Below, one piece after another: positions 7,411 through 15,118 of a stretch of 22,206 nucleotides of DNA; positions within the stretch are counted from its first letter, which is position 1, and each line of letters starts with the position of its first letter. The stretch is from the NCBI GenBank assembly GCA_032123435.1, contig JAQBFJ010000080.1, positions 1 through 22,206 of the forward strand, written 5' to 3'. Position numbers and translations under genes: made by a program. The notes below the pieces were generated by a model. It ran no database searches and was not told the origin of the DNA. It was given only the letters and a program-made list of their open reading frames with translations. This DNA is from JAQBFJ01 sp032123435. Its GTDB lineage: Bacteria; Verrucomicrobiota; Kiritimatiellia; UBA8416; JAQBFJ01.

Positions 7411-9126
7411 ATGGCAAAATCAACCACAACCAAGAGCGGTAAAATCTCCGATATACTCGTAAGGAACAGTGTAATCACGGCCGATGCACTGCAGAAAGCG
7501 GAAGAAGAAGCGAATTCTACCGGAGTCCGTCTCGAAAAATATCTCATAGAAAAAAAACTGATTCAGAATACCGACATGACTCTTGCTCTTTCTGAATATC
7601 TCAAAATGCCGCCAATTACATTGGCTCACTTCACTCCAAATCCGCAATTGGTCGAATTGCTCCCACGTGAAATAATGTCCAAACGACTGATAATCCCCGT
7701 AGCACTACAGGCCAAAAACCTTGTTGTTGCTCTTGGTGATCCGTTTGACCTCATGGCAATAGACGAAATAGCCAGCATCACCCAAATGGAAATAACGCCG
7801 TTAGTTGCTCCCGAAAACGAAGTCATTTCAGCACTGTCCAAACTATTCGCTGAATCATCGCAGGGACTGGATATGGAAGAACTGATGCGTGACGACAGCG
7901 ATATAGAGATCCTCGAAGAAGACAATAAGGAACAAAGTCTTGACGAAATGCTCGAAGGCGCTGAGGGCGCACCTGTTATCCGAATGGTTAACATGATACT
8001 GGTGGAAGCTCTCAGAACAGGCGCCAGCGATATACACATTGAACCAATGGAGAAACAGGTCCGCTTACGCTACAGAATAGACGGGTCTCTTACAGAACGT
8101 CCCGGCCCGCCGAAAAACCTGCAGTCAGCCGTCATATCCAGAATCAAAATCATGTCAGATCTTGATATCGCAGAAAGAAGAATACCACAGGATGGAAGAT
8201 TCAATATTAAAGCGCTGGCAAAGGAGGTCGACCTCCGAGTCAGTGTTCTGCCAACCATACACGGTGAAAAAATTGTCATGCGTATTCTCGACAAATCATC
8301 ACTATCCCCCAGCCTGGCTTCTCTCGGTCTTGATGAGTCATCATATAATTCAATGTCCTATGCCATAAGTCAGCCTCATGGAATCATTCTGGTAACAGGC
8401 CCAACTGGCAGTGGTAAGACCACGACATTATATTCCTGTCTTCAAGACATGAACCAGCCGGATGTTAACATTATCACTTGCGAGGATCCTGTTGAATACC
8501 AGCTTCAAGGAATCAACCAGGTCCAAATGCACACCGAAGTTGGTTTAACCTTTTCTTCTGCGCTCAGATCTATTTTGCGTCAGGACCCCGACATAGTGCT
8601 GGTTGGTGAAATACGAGATGGAGAAACCGCTGAAATAGCCGTTAAAGCCGCCCTTACCGGCCATCTTGTACTCAGCACATTGCACACTAATGACGCGCCC
8701 GGAGCGGTTACGCGTCTTATTGATATGGGCATTGAGCCGTTCATGCTGGGATCTTGCCTTATTCTGGCACAGGCACAACGGTTATACCGCAAGCTCTGCA
8801 CATCATGCAGGAAAGTAAGTCAATTGCCTCCTGATGTTCTGAAAATGAACAAAATTGATCCGGGTTTTTTTGAAGGAGTCAAAATTTATAATCCTAAAGG
8901 CTGTCCAAGATGCACAAATGGCTACAAGGGAAGAGGCGCAATCATGGAGGTCCTTCTCATTACCGAAGATCTGCGTAACGCTATATTGAGAGGCGCAAAC
9001 ACAGGAGAACTTCGCGAGATCGCCAAAAAAGGCGGCATGACAACACTAAAAGATGCTGGCCTGATGCGCGTAAAAGAGGGTATAACGAGTCTGGAAGCCG
9101 CGCTCGCAGTTACCGGTGGAGAATGA
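7411..9126 (+). CDS. pilB: type IV pilus assembly ATPase PilB / GspE
   Basis: This 571-residue hexameric ATPase drives pilin polymerisation at the inner membrane. An N-terminal MshEN-type domain (about 10-160, with LPREIMSKRLIIPVAL and ALGDPFDLMAIDEI) is followed by an acidic linker and the GspE core. Core motifs are ASDIHIEP, the Walker A GPTGSGKTTT (from residue 330), VGEIRDGETAEIA (Walker B) and the His box TGHLVLSTLHTND. The zinc-binding tetracysteine is C463/C466 and C498/C501, which is typical of PilB/GspE and not of PilT. The length is normal. The Arg/Gly residues of the c-di-GMP-binding MshEN motif are not evident at the N-terminus (KISDILVRNSVITADAL). The ribosome binding site is weak. 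pilC follows by 47 bases. PilB versus GspE rests on context: the neighbours are pil-type. Confidence 0.96.
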   Translation: MAKSTTTKSGKISDILVRNSVITADALQKAEEEANSTGVRLEKYLIEKKLIQNTDMTLALSEYLKMPPITLAHFTPNPQLVELLPREIMSKRLIIPVALQAKNLVVALGDPFDLMAIDEIASITQMEITPLVAPENEVISALSKLFAESSQGLDMEELMRDDSDIEILEEDNKEQSLDEMLEGAEGAPVIRMVNMILVEALRTGASDIHIEPMEKQVRLRYRIDGSLTERPGPPKNLQSAVISRIKIMSDLDIAERRIPQDGRFNIKALAKEVDLRVSVLPTIHGEKIVMRILDKSSLSPSLASLGLDESSYNSMSYAISQPHGIILVTGPTGSGKTTTLYSCLQDMNQPDVNIITCEDPVEYQLQGINQVQMHTEVGLTFSSALRSILRQDPDIVLVGEIRDGETAEIAVKAALTGHLVLSTLHTNDAPGAVTRLIDMGIEPFMLGSCLILAQAQRLYRKLCTSCRKVSQLPPDVLKMNKIDPGFFEGVKIYNPKGCPRCTNGYKGRGAIMEVLLITEDLRNAILRGANTGELREIAKKGGMTTLKDAGLMRVKEGITSLEAALAVTGGE

Positions 9127-9173
9127 TCATACATATTAACATTCAATATTAAAGATTAAGGATATAATAATCT

Positions 9174-10349
9174 ATGAGTCCTGTAGTACGTTCAGCATCA
9201 CGAACACCGTCATCAGGCCAAAAGACAGAAAAATCTGTCGTGTCACGTGCAAGTAAACCGCGTGGCAACACAAGCGGACGAAACACCCGTGTGCCTGGAG
9301 CGAGAAACATTGTCGGCACACTTCTCCCCGGCTTCTCCCGTCAACTCTCAGCCATGCTGTCAGCAGGAATGCCCATACTTACATCACTTGAAGCACTGCA
9401 TGATCAGGCAAGCAATCCACATTTCAAACGTACAATTTTAGATGTCGGCAAGAGTATAGAAAACGGCTCTGCTCTGTCAGACGCCATGGCGCAATTCCCT
9501 TCAATATTCGATGAATTATATACAAACATGATCAAAGGCGGTGAGTCTGGAGGCCAACTCGCTGAAACCATAGCGCGACTCGCCAGCTTTCTGGAAGCAA
9601 GCGCAAAACTCAGGAGCAAAGTTAAATCCGCCATGATGTACCCTACGATCGTGCTTTGTCTCGCGCTCGCCATTGCAACAGGCTTAATATTATTTGTCGT
9701 TCCTGTATTTCAGGAGATGTTCACAAGTCTCGGCGGAAAACTGCCTGGCCCCACGCTGTTTCTTGTTAATTTAAGCCAAGGCATGCGAAAGTATGGCCTG
9801 TATATCTTTCTGGGTCTTGTAACAATCATTGTAACTTTTCAGAAATGGAAATCAACTCCGTCAGGCTCATATCGTTTCGATGCTTTCGTATTACGCACGC
9901 CTGTCTTTGGTGAACTTAATAAAAAGGTCGCTGCTTCGCGTTTTGCCCGAACGTTCGGTCAATTGATACGCAGTGGCGTGCCAATTCTTACTGCGCTGGA
10001 TATTACATCAGGCGCTACCGGAAATAAGGTAGCAGGCCAGATTGTTACTAATGCCAAGAATGTTGTTGAAAAAGGCGATCTTCTATCAAGCGCTCTGGTC
10101 AACCAGAAAGTCTTTCCAATCATGCTTGTCCGCATGCTTCAGGCTGGCGAAAAAACTGGTAAAATAGACGAAATGATGGACAACATAGCCGATTTCTACG
10201 ATGATGAAGTGGAAACAATGCTTAATGGCCTTACTTCATTGCTGGAACCACTTTTAATGGTATTTCTCGGCGTCATAGTGGGTGGTATAGTTATCTCATT
10301 ATTCCTCCCCATATTTAAGATTGGTGAGGTCATTCGAGGCAGTAATTAG
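9174..10349 (+). CDS. pilC: type IV pilus platform protein PilC / GspF
   Basis: This 391-residue inner-membrane platform protein is turned by the assembly ATPase. It has two GspF domains. The first (about 52-175) contains FSRQLSAMLSAGMPILTSLE and IKGGESGGQL. The second (about 252-380) contains FARTFGQLIRSGVPILTALD and LQAGEKTGKIDEMM. Membrane segments lie near 156-178, 205-225 and 357-383. The first 45 residues are a Ser/Arg/Thr-rich basic extension, a cytoplasmic tail of the kind that contacts the ATPase. AAGGAT precedes the ATG. It ends the HTH-exeA2-pilB-pilC run, and a 133-base gap separates it from the regulator gene. Confidence 0.95.
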   Translation: MSPVVRSASRTPSSGQKTEKSVVSRASKPRGNTSGRNTRVPGARNIVGTLLPGFSRQLSAMLSAGMPILTSLEALHDQASNPHFKRTILDVGKSIENGSALSDAMAQFPSIFDELYTNMIKGGESGGQLAETIARLASFLEASAKLRSKVKSAMMYPTIVLCLALAIATGLILFVVPVFQEMFTSLGGKLPGPTLFLVNLSQGMRKYGLYIFLGLVTIIVTFQKWKSTPSGSYRFDAFVLRTPVFGELNKKVAASRFARTFGQLIRSGVPILTALDITSGATGNKVAGQIVTNAKNVVEKGDLLSSALVNQKVFPIMLVRMLQAGEKTGKIDEMMDNIADFYDDEVETMLNGLTSLLEPLLMVFLGVIVGGIVISLFLPIFKIGEVIRGSN

Positions 10350-10388
10350 TTCTGTTTGCCAAAAGCTAAAAAATGAGAATAATTTGGC

Positions 10389-10418
10389 TTTACACTCATC
10401 TTCATTCTGCACTATAGT
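10389..10418 (+). promoter_or_regulatory. candidate sigma-70 promoter for the sigma-54 activator gene
   Basis: TTTACA (10389-10394) and TATAGT (10413-10418) are 18 bases apart, about 65 bases upstream of the ATG at 10483. The 9-mer TTTGCCAAA occurs on both sides (10355-10363 and 10450-10458), and TTTGGC lies at about 10383-10388. Confidence 0.45.
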
Positions 10419-10482
10419 GTTTTTGTGTCTAAATAGGGATATTCGCATATTTGCCAAACGTCGCTATCGGTGAGATTGAAAT

Positions 10483-11847
10483 ATGGCTAAAATATTACTC
10501 GTTGATGATGAACCCAGCATTTTGAGTGTCCTTGGCACTCTTCTCAAAGCTGAAGGGTATGATGTAACGGCCGCGCTAGGCGGCCCAAAAGGAAAGGAAT
10601 GCGTTACATCAGAGCAATTCGACCTTATGCTTACAGACATACGCATGTCGCCCTTAAATGGTATGGAACTGCTCAAGTTGGTCCATGATGAACGTCCATC
10701 CATGCCGGTCATCATGCTCACTGCTTTCGGGTCCGTTGAAACGGCTATTGATGCTCTTAAGCTTGGCGCCTTTGATTATATCACCAAACCTTTCAAAGTA
10801 GATGAACTATTGATCACAGTTCAACGCGCTCTTGAATACAACAAGGCTATAACTGAAAACGCCGACCTCAAAGCACAGCTTGGCACTCGTTATCAGCTTG
10901 AAAATATTATCGCTGAAAGCAACGCAATGAAACACGTCTGTGAAATGATTAAAAAAGTGGCTCCGACCAATACAACCATACTTATTTACGGTGAAAGCGG
11001 AACAGGTAAGGAACTTGTAGCTAAAGCCATCCACGCCCACAGCAATCGCAAGGATAAGAAATTTCTGCCTATCAATTGTGCCGCCCTGCCTGAACCATTA
11101 TTGGAATCCGAGATGTTTGGTCATGCAAAAGGTTCTTTTACCGGCGCATCCTCAAACAAAGAGGGTCTTTTCGAAGCCGTCAGCCAAGGCACCATTTTCC
11201 TGGATGAAATCGGCGCCATGCCGCTCAGCATACAGGGCAAACTTCTTCGAGCCCTCCAGGAAAAGGAAATACGCCGCGTTGGAAGCAATGATACCATTCC
11301 CATAGATGTACGTGTGCTTGCTGCGACTAATACCAAGCTTGAAACTCTCATGGAAAAAGGACTGTTTCGTGAAGATCTTTTCTATCGCCTAAGTGTTATA
11401 CCAATAGAAATAAAGCCACTGCGTGAACGTATAGAAGATATCATTCCTTTAGCATACCACGTTCTTCGCGCAGAACTCCCACAAGGTCAGCCAATGCCTA
11501 CCATAGATCCCGAAGCCGCGGCCGTGCTTGAGGAATACCAGTGGCCCGGTAATGTTCGTGAACTCCAAAATGCCATTAAACACGCCCTTACCTTCACAAA
11601 GGGGGATAAGATCTCTAAAGAAAACTTCCCCCCGAAAATCGCAGCAACTGCCGCCACAAAATCGCCAATATCCGCACTCGACGATTCCGGCCCACGCGCT
11701 AAATCATTGAAGACCTTTCTGCGCAGTAAGGAAAAAGAGTATCTCAAGCAGGTACTTAACTATACATCCGGTGACAAGGAAAAGGCCGCAAAAGCATTAA
11801 AAATAAGTCTGGCAACCCTCTATCGCAAACTTCCAGACGGCGAATAA
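10483..11847 (+). CDS. NtrC-family sigma-54 activating response regulator
   Basis: This 454-residue three-domain regulator has an intact receiver (1-120) with the acidic pair D8/D9, phospho-acceptor D52, T80 and K102. The AAA+ domain (about 138-370) has the Walker A GESGTGKE (170-177), a GSFTGA sigma-54 contact loop at 217-222 (the usual form is GAFTGA), the Walker B IFLDEIG with D241/E242, and FREDLFYR and WPGNVREL motifs. A Fis-type HTH (about 410-450, KAAKALKISLATLYRKL) binds upstream sites. GGTGAG precedes the ATG. Phosphorylation should trigger ATP-driven opening of sigma-54 promoters. The -24/-12 promoter of the pilin immediately downstream makes it a PilR analogue by context. No conventional histidine kinase is adjacent. 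Confidence 0.95.
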   Translation: MAKILLVDDEPSILSVLGTLLKAEGYDVTAALGGPKGKECVTSEQFDLMLTDIRMSPLNGMELLKLVHDERPSMPVIMLTAFGSVETAIDALKLGAFDYITKPFKVDELLITVQRALEYNKAITENADLKAQLGTRYQLENIIAESNAMKHVCEMIKKVAPTNTTILIYGESGTGKELVAKAIHAHSNRKDKKFLPINCAALPEPLLESEMFGHAKGSFTGASSNKEGLFEAVSQGTIFLDEIGAMPLSIQGKLLRALQEKEIRRVGSNDTIPIDVRVLAATNTKLETLMEKGLFREDLFYRLSVIPIEIKPLRERIEDIIPLAYHVLRAELPQGQPMPTIDPEAAAVLEEYQWPGNVRELQNAIKHALTFTKGDKISKENFPPKIAATAATKSPISALDDSGPRAKSLKTFLRSKEKEYLKQVLNYTSGDKEKAAKALKISLATLYRKLPDGE

Positions 11848-11993
11848 CAAGAAAAAGCCCTTTTTTCTCATTTCTGCCAACACGTTCTCGTTATTGCATA
11901 AATGCGATGAAATTGATCTATACCTGCCTCTGTTTATTTTTAACGCCGTCCCGCAATTACCCTGTTTTCAACTGCATGACACGGATAGCCTTC

Positions 11994-12003
11994 TGATATA
12001 TCA
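11994..12003. promoter_or_regulatory. small palindrome upstream of the sigma-54 promoter
   Basis: TGATATATCA is a perfect 10-base palindrome centred about 58 bases upstream of the predicted pilin transcription start. It could be part of an activator or IHF-like region, but it is short and AT-rich, so chance is possible. The 273-base gap between the activator and pilin genes shows no convincing gene. Confidence 0.2.
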
Positions 12004-12029
12004 AAACAAATGCTCGTGCAACTTGACAT

Positions 12030-12045
12030 TGGCACAACTTCTGCT
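12030..12045 (+). promoter_or_regulatory. sigma-54 (-24/-12) promoter of the pilin gene
   Basis: TGGCACAACTTCTGCT matches the sigma-54 consensus TGGCACG-N4-TTGCW, with GG and GC at exactly the required spacing. Only two consensus positions differ (G to A and T to C). Transcription should start around 12056, leaving a leader of about 65 bases before the pilin ATG at 12121. It lies directly downstream of a sigma-54 activator gene. Confidence 0.85.
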
Positions 12046-12105
12046 CACTATTATAGTTTGGGATTGCAAAATTGTTAAACGGGCATGGTCGTAGCCCACA
12101 AATCC

Positions 12106-12114
12106 AAAAGGAGG
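12106..12114 (+). promoter_or_regulatory. strong ribosome binding site of the pilin gene
   Basis: AAAAGGAGG ends 6 bases before the ATG at 12121. It identifies this ATG, rather than the in-frame start at 12085, as the pilin start, which also puts the prepilin cleavage site at the normal distance. Confidence 0.85.
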
Positions 12115-12120
12115 AATACG

Positions 12121-12510
12121 ATGAAGAAATCAGGTTTCACACTGGTAGAGATCATGATTGTGGTTGCAATCATTGCTCTGCTCACGGCAATAGCCATACC
12201 GGCGTTCTTGCGTTACAGGCAGGACTCAAAGCATGATATTTGCTTGAGTAATATGCGTATAATCAAGCACGCTAAGGAAATTGTTGCTATGCGCGACAAT
12301 TACACAAACGGAACGCCAATGAATGCTGATATCATAGGGCGTTGCCAGAACTACATTGAGGGTGCACCTCTCGCTTGCCCTTCAGGGCCAACGAATACCG
12401 CCAGCACGTACTATACAAATACCTTCGGAATTATGGGTGCAATACCGACCTGCGGAGTCTATCCCGCGTTAAGTACGGGCGTGCCGGAACCTCACGTGCT
12501 TGAGAGATAA
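12121..12510 (+). CDS. type IV pilin / pseudopilin (prepilin cleavage signal)
   Basis: This 129-residue prepilin starts MKKSGFTLVEIMIVVAIIAL. Prepilin peptidase would cut after Gly5, leaving N-methylated Phe1 and the conserved Glu5 (FTLVE). A hydrophobic N-terminal helix continues to about residue 28 (AIPAFLRYRQ). The mature globular part is only about 95 residues and contains four cysteines (in DICLSN, GRCQNY, LACPSG and PTCGVY), enough for two disulfides. It is the only pilin-like gene in the window and has its own sigma-54 promoter, a strong ribosome binding site and a terminator, all consistent with a major fibre subunit made in quantity. Whether it forms a surface pilus or a type II pseudopilus cannot be read directly. 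The Pil-type neighbours favour a pilus. Confidence 0.93.
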   Translation: MKKSGFTLVEIMIVVAIIALLTAIAIPAFLRYRQDSKHDICLSNMRIIKHAKEIVAMRDNYTNGTPMNADIIGRCQNYIEGAPLACPSGPTNTASTYYTNTFGIMGAIPTCGVYPALSTGVPEPHVLER

Positions 12511-12531
12511 TCAAGCAGTATGTTGATAATG

Positions 12532-12567
12532 AAAAGGCAATCTGCCATGCGGCAGATTGCCTTTTTT
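12532..12567 (+). terminator. rho-independent terminator after the pilin gene
   Basis: An 11-base perfect stem (GGCAATCTGCC at 12536-12546, GGCAGATTGCC at 12551-12561) with a 4-base loop is preceded by AAAA and followed by six Ts. The flanking A/T tracts mean it may also stop transcription from the convergent minus-strand gene. Confidence 0.93.
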
Positions 12568-12588
12568 ATTCTCAATCTTCAATTTGTA

Positions 12589-13761
12589 TCAAATATCCAG
12601 AATTCTGCTCTCGCCGGACTCGTCCCCCTCCAATCTTTCCAGATATTGAGTGGTTTTATACTCGTTAACCGTATTCAGCTTGTGGAGTATCTCACCCAGT
12701 CCTTCCATTGCTTCTATACTGCTTGAGAGCAAGTCTTTTACGACCATATCATGGGTATCTGTCAGCTTTTTTTGGAGCACTCCCAGATTAGCCAGTAACA
12801 CCGTGGCAGGTTGACCAAGATGGTGACAGGCGGCTCCAAGGCTTTCAAGCATGACTCTCCGTCGCTCAGCTTCAAGCTCCGCATGCTCAGCACGTTTACG
12901 ATCCCCTATGTCCACGAATGAAAAGATTATACCGACGGCATCACCATCAGAATTAACGTTACATGCAGCTGAAACCTGAACATCAAGAGCAACCCCGTTA
13001 AGACGCTTTACAGTGACTTCACTCATCCACGCGCCGCCTTCTTCAGCAACTTTTTCAAGCATTTCTTTGATCATTTTTTCGTCGTTCAAAAGCCCTGTTA
13101 TGTTTTGCCCTTTGAGATGATCGTCATTTTCGTAACCCCACATACGCAAAACGGCGGGATTGACATATTCAAGATCAGCAGCCAGATTACCGATAGCAAT
13201 GCCATTTCCGGCATTTTGAATAGCGCTGTAAACGGTTCTCAACATATCCTGCTGTTGTCGTCGAATTGAAATGTCTCGTATGAACAGGCAAAGGCGCCAA
13301 TCGTTGTCCAGCTTCAACTTGTTAAAAGCTATTTCAGCTGGAAAATAACTTCCGTCCTGCCGCATGCAGTATGCTTCGACAATCGTAAATCTTTCGTTTT
13401 CAAGGTTGTTCCATATATTCTCCATTAATGTTTCATCAGCGCCTGAAACAACATCAGAAATCATCAGCTGGCATAAATCTTCCGTTCCATACTGAAAGAA
13501 TTCTCTGGCACGAACATTAACATTAACGATTTTGCCGTAAGTATCAGCCATCAGAACAGCATCATACACGTTCTGCAAAAGGGTTTTATAACCCGACTCC
13601 GTACCCGAATCATCAGTCTTTACGATTTTTACAGGCCTGTGTTTCCTTGTTGGTGTGGAGATTATAACACTTTTCTTCTTGCCGCCTGCCGCATGGTCAA
13701 TTGGAATATCCGGGATCAGGTCGATCCGCATCGTTTGTACAAGTTTTTGTTTGTCTGCCAT
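12589..13761 (-). CDS. PAS-PAS sensor with histidine-kinase DHp helix but no ATPase domain
   Basis: This is a 390-residue soluble protein from the ATG at 13761, which has GGGGTGA just upstream. An in-frame start at 13797 would add 12 residues but has a weaker site. After about 55 basic/polar residues come two PAS domains (about 58-168 and 172-290), recognisable by VYDAVLMADTYGKIVNVNVR with RQDGSYFPAEIAFNKL, and by IAIGNLAADLEYVNPAVLRM with SFVDIGDRKRAE. A coiled helix leads to a HisKA-like motif CHHLGQPATVLLANL, in which H313 takes the phospho-acceptor position and the usual Glu next to it is H314. The protein ends about 75 residues later, with no N, G1 or G2 boxes. There are no membrane helices. 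It may receive or relay phosphate, or act as a dimeric adaptor. It converges on the pilin terminator. Confidence 0.85.
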   Translation of the reverse strand: MADKQKLVQTMRIDLIPDIPIDHAAGGKKKSVIISTPTRKHRPVKIVKTDDSGTESGYKTLLQNVYDAVLMADTYGKIVNVNVRAREFFQYGTEDLCQLMISDVVSGADETLMENIWNNLENERFTIVEAYCMRQDGSYFPAEIAFNKLKLDNDWRLCLFIRDISIRRQQQDMLRTVYSAIQNAGNGIAIGNLAADLEYVNPAVLRMWGYENDDHLKGQNITGLLNDEKMIKEMLEKVAEEGGAWMSEVTVKRLNGVALDVQVSAACNVNSDGDAVGIIFSFVDIGDRKRAEHAELEAERRRVMLESLGAACHHLGQPATVLLANLGVLQKKLTDTHDMVVKDLLSSSIEAMEGLGEILHKLNTVNEYKTTQYLERLEGDESGESRILDI

Positions 13762-14095
13762 GCTCACCCCGAACTGACGCCTTTCCCCTATCACCATTCA
13801 CAGGAAACTATTATTGCAGTATTCTTTGAAAATGTCAATCCTTTGCCTTTAATTAAAGCCTTTTAGCACTCTAAAAGAAAGATTATATGCACAAAACGAA
13901 GTATAGTTAAAGAGGAAATTTTAGACAGGATTGACAGTATTACGGAATTTAAGAAAGGGTCAGACAAATACACCCTTGTATATTTGGTGTAATTACGGTT
14001 AATTTATATTGCTAATTTTACATTTTTCTTGTTGTTTCACAAGCAAATTGCTTATACATTATTTGCAATCATCTAGAACATGCATATAGCGTAAA
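13762..14095. other. 334-base intergenic regulatory region between the PAS gene and pilM
   Basis: No gene is seen. The region holds a 7-base hairpin (CTTTTAG at 13860-13866, CTAAAAG at 13871-13877), an inverted repeat TACACC/GGTGTA (13969-13974 and 13986-13991) and a 13-base near-palindrome AAGCAAATTGCTT (14041-14053). It carries divergent promoters for the minus-strand PAS gene and the pilM operon. It is AT-rich towards pilM. Confidence 0.6.
14029..14058 (+). promoter_or_regulatory. candidate sigma-70 promoter of the pilM operon, with overlapping palindrome
   Basis: TTGTTG (14029-14034) and TATACA (14053-14058) are 18 bases apart, with the AAGCAAATTGCTT palindrome filling the spacer. No -24/-12 element was found here, so the alignment-complex operon seems not to share the pilin's sigma-54 control. 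The match is weak. Confidence 0.3.
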
Positions 14096-15118
14096 ATGAA
14101 GTCGATAAAGGAAATTTTTGAAAGATTCAAACCACACCCTACTGATGTGGTAGGGATCGATATCGGAGCAACCTCTGTTAAAGCAGTGAGAATGCGCAAG
14201 AACAACGAAGGCGTTTCCATTCTTGCCGCCGACATTATGCCTTCGTTTCAACTTTCAGCCGACACGCCTGTCCCTCCCCTTTCGCTCCCAGCCCGACTCA
14301 ATGCCAAATATGCAGCATTGACCGTATCCGGAGACAACGCGATTGTAAAACTGCTCAGCTTTCCTGGTCATTTCGATGCAAGCACTGAAGAAAAAATTGT
14401 AGCAAATATGGGCCTCAAGGAACCAGACCAATACCGCATCAGTTACAAATTAATTACTGAAGGCCATGGTAAGTCGGAATCCAAGGTACTGGCAGTGGCA
14501 CTGCCGGAGAACGAAGCCCGGTTAATTCCTCCACTTCTGCCCACAGGACTTCCGGCTCCTTTCTCAATTGAAATATCCAGCCTGGCTGCAATAACATCGT
14601 TCTTTTACGGACCACTAACAAAGCATCCAGAAGAAACTATAGCCTTGATAGATTTCGGGACTCAAACAAGCACATTCGCCCTGTTCGCGAAGGATGGTAT
14701 TCTTTCTCTCGCAAGAAGATTCAATTTCGGATCCAATGCTATCGTAGACAAGGTTCAAAAAACACTTGGTGTGGACATGGAAACAGCTCAGGGAATCATT
14801 GCTGATGGAGCATTCGATATATCGCAATCCGTAACAGAAGTTATGGATCCTCTGGTTAAACAGCTCATTGTATCTCGAGATTTTGTCGAACGTCGAGAGA
14901 ATTGCCATATTGCCAAACTATACGTAGCCGGCGGCCTTGCCCTTTCGCGTGATTGTATTGAAGAACTGAAATCATCCATGGGACTTGAAGTCCATCAGTG
15001 GAATCCCATTGATCAAATAAAAATGGCGAATGGAGCTATCCCTGAAACACTTGAGGGGCAGGAATGGCGTCTTGCGGCCGCAGTTGGAGCGTGTCTTGCG
15101 ACATTCGAGGTAGCATGA
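14096..15118 (+). CDS. pilM: type IV pilus assembly protein PilM (actin-like ATPase)
   Basis: This is a 340-residue cytoplasmic protein of the FtsA/actin fold. The first phosphate motif is VGIDIGATSVKAVRM (about 19-33). The second is ALIDFGTQTSTFALF (about 182-196), followed by RRFNFGSNAIVDKVQKTLGV, the typical PilM segment. The adenosine motif is LYVAGGLALSRDCIEEL. The length is normal (about 350). PilM binds the N-terminal tail of PilN and links the cytoplasmic motor to the inner-membrane ring. The ATG has no good Shine-Dalgarno. The end overlaps the next gene by ATGA, starting a tightly packed M-N-O-P order that is diagnostic of type IV pili. Confidence 0.93.
   Translation: MKSIKEIFERFKPHPTDVVGIDIGATSVKAVRMRKNNEGVSILAADIMPSFQLSADTPVPPLSLPARLNAKYAALTVSGDNAIVKLLSFPGHFDASTEEKIVANMGLKEPDQYRISYKLITEGHGKSESKVLAVALPENEARLIPPLLPTGLPAPFSIEISSLAAITSFFYGPLTKHPEETIALIDFGTQTSTFALFAKDGILSLARRFNFGSNAIVDKVQKTLGVDMETAQGIIADGAFDISQSVTEVMDPLVKQLIVSRDFVERRENCHIAKLYVAGGLALSRDCIEELKSSMGLEVHQWNPIDQIKMANGAIPETLEGQEWRLAAAVGACLATFEVA

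Noticed and set aside
11851..11866. GAAAAAGCCCTTTTTTC as a terminator of the regulator gene
   Set aside because: The stem is A/T only with a tiny loop, too weak to call.
12085..12120. Longer pilin start at 12085
   Set aside because: It would add 12 residues before the prepilin leader. The strong AAAAGGAGG site and normal leader length place the start at 12121.
12520..12726. 68-residue plus-strand frame after the pilin
   Set aside because: It runs through the terminator hairpin and antisense to the PAS gene, with no homology seen.
13849..13858. TTTAATTAAA palindrome in the gap before pilM
   Set aside because: It is A/T only and such sequences arise by chance in AT-rich gaps.
15064..15114. 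Longer pilN start inside pilM
   Set aside because: The ATGA overlap at 15115 with GAGG upstream gives the normal PilN N-terminus.
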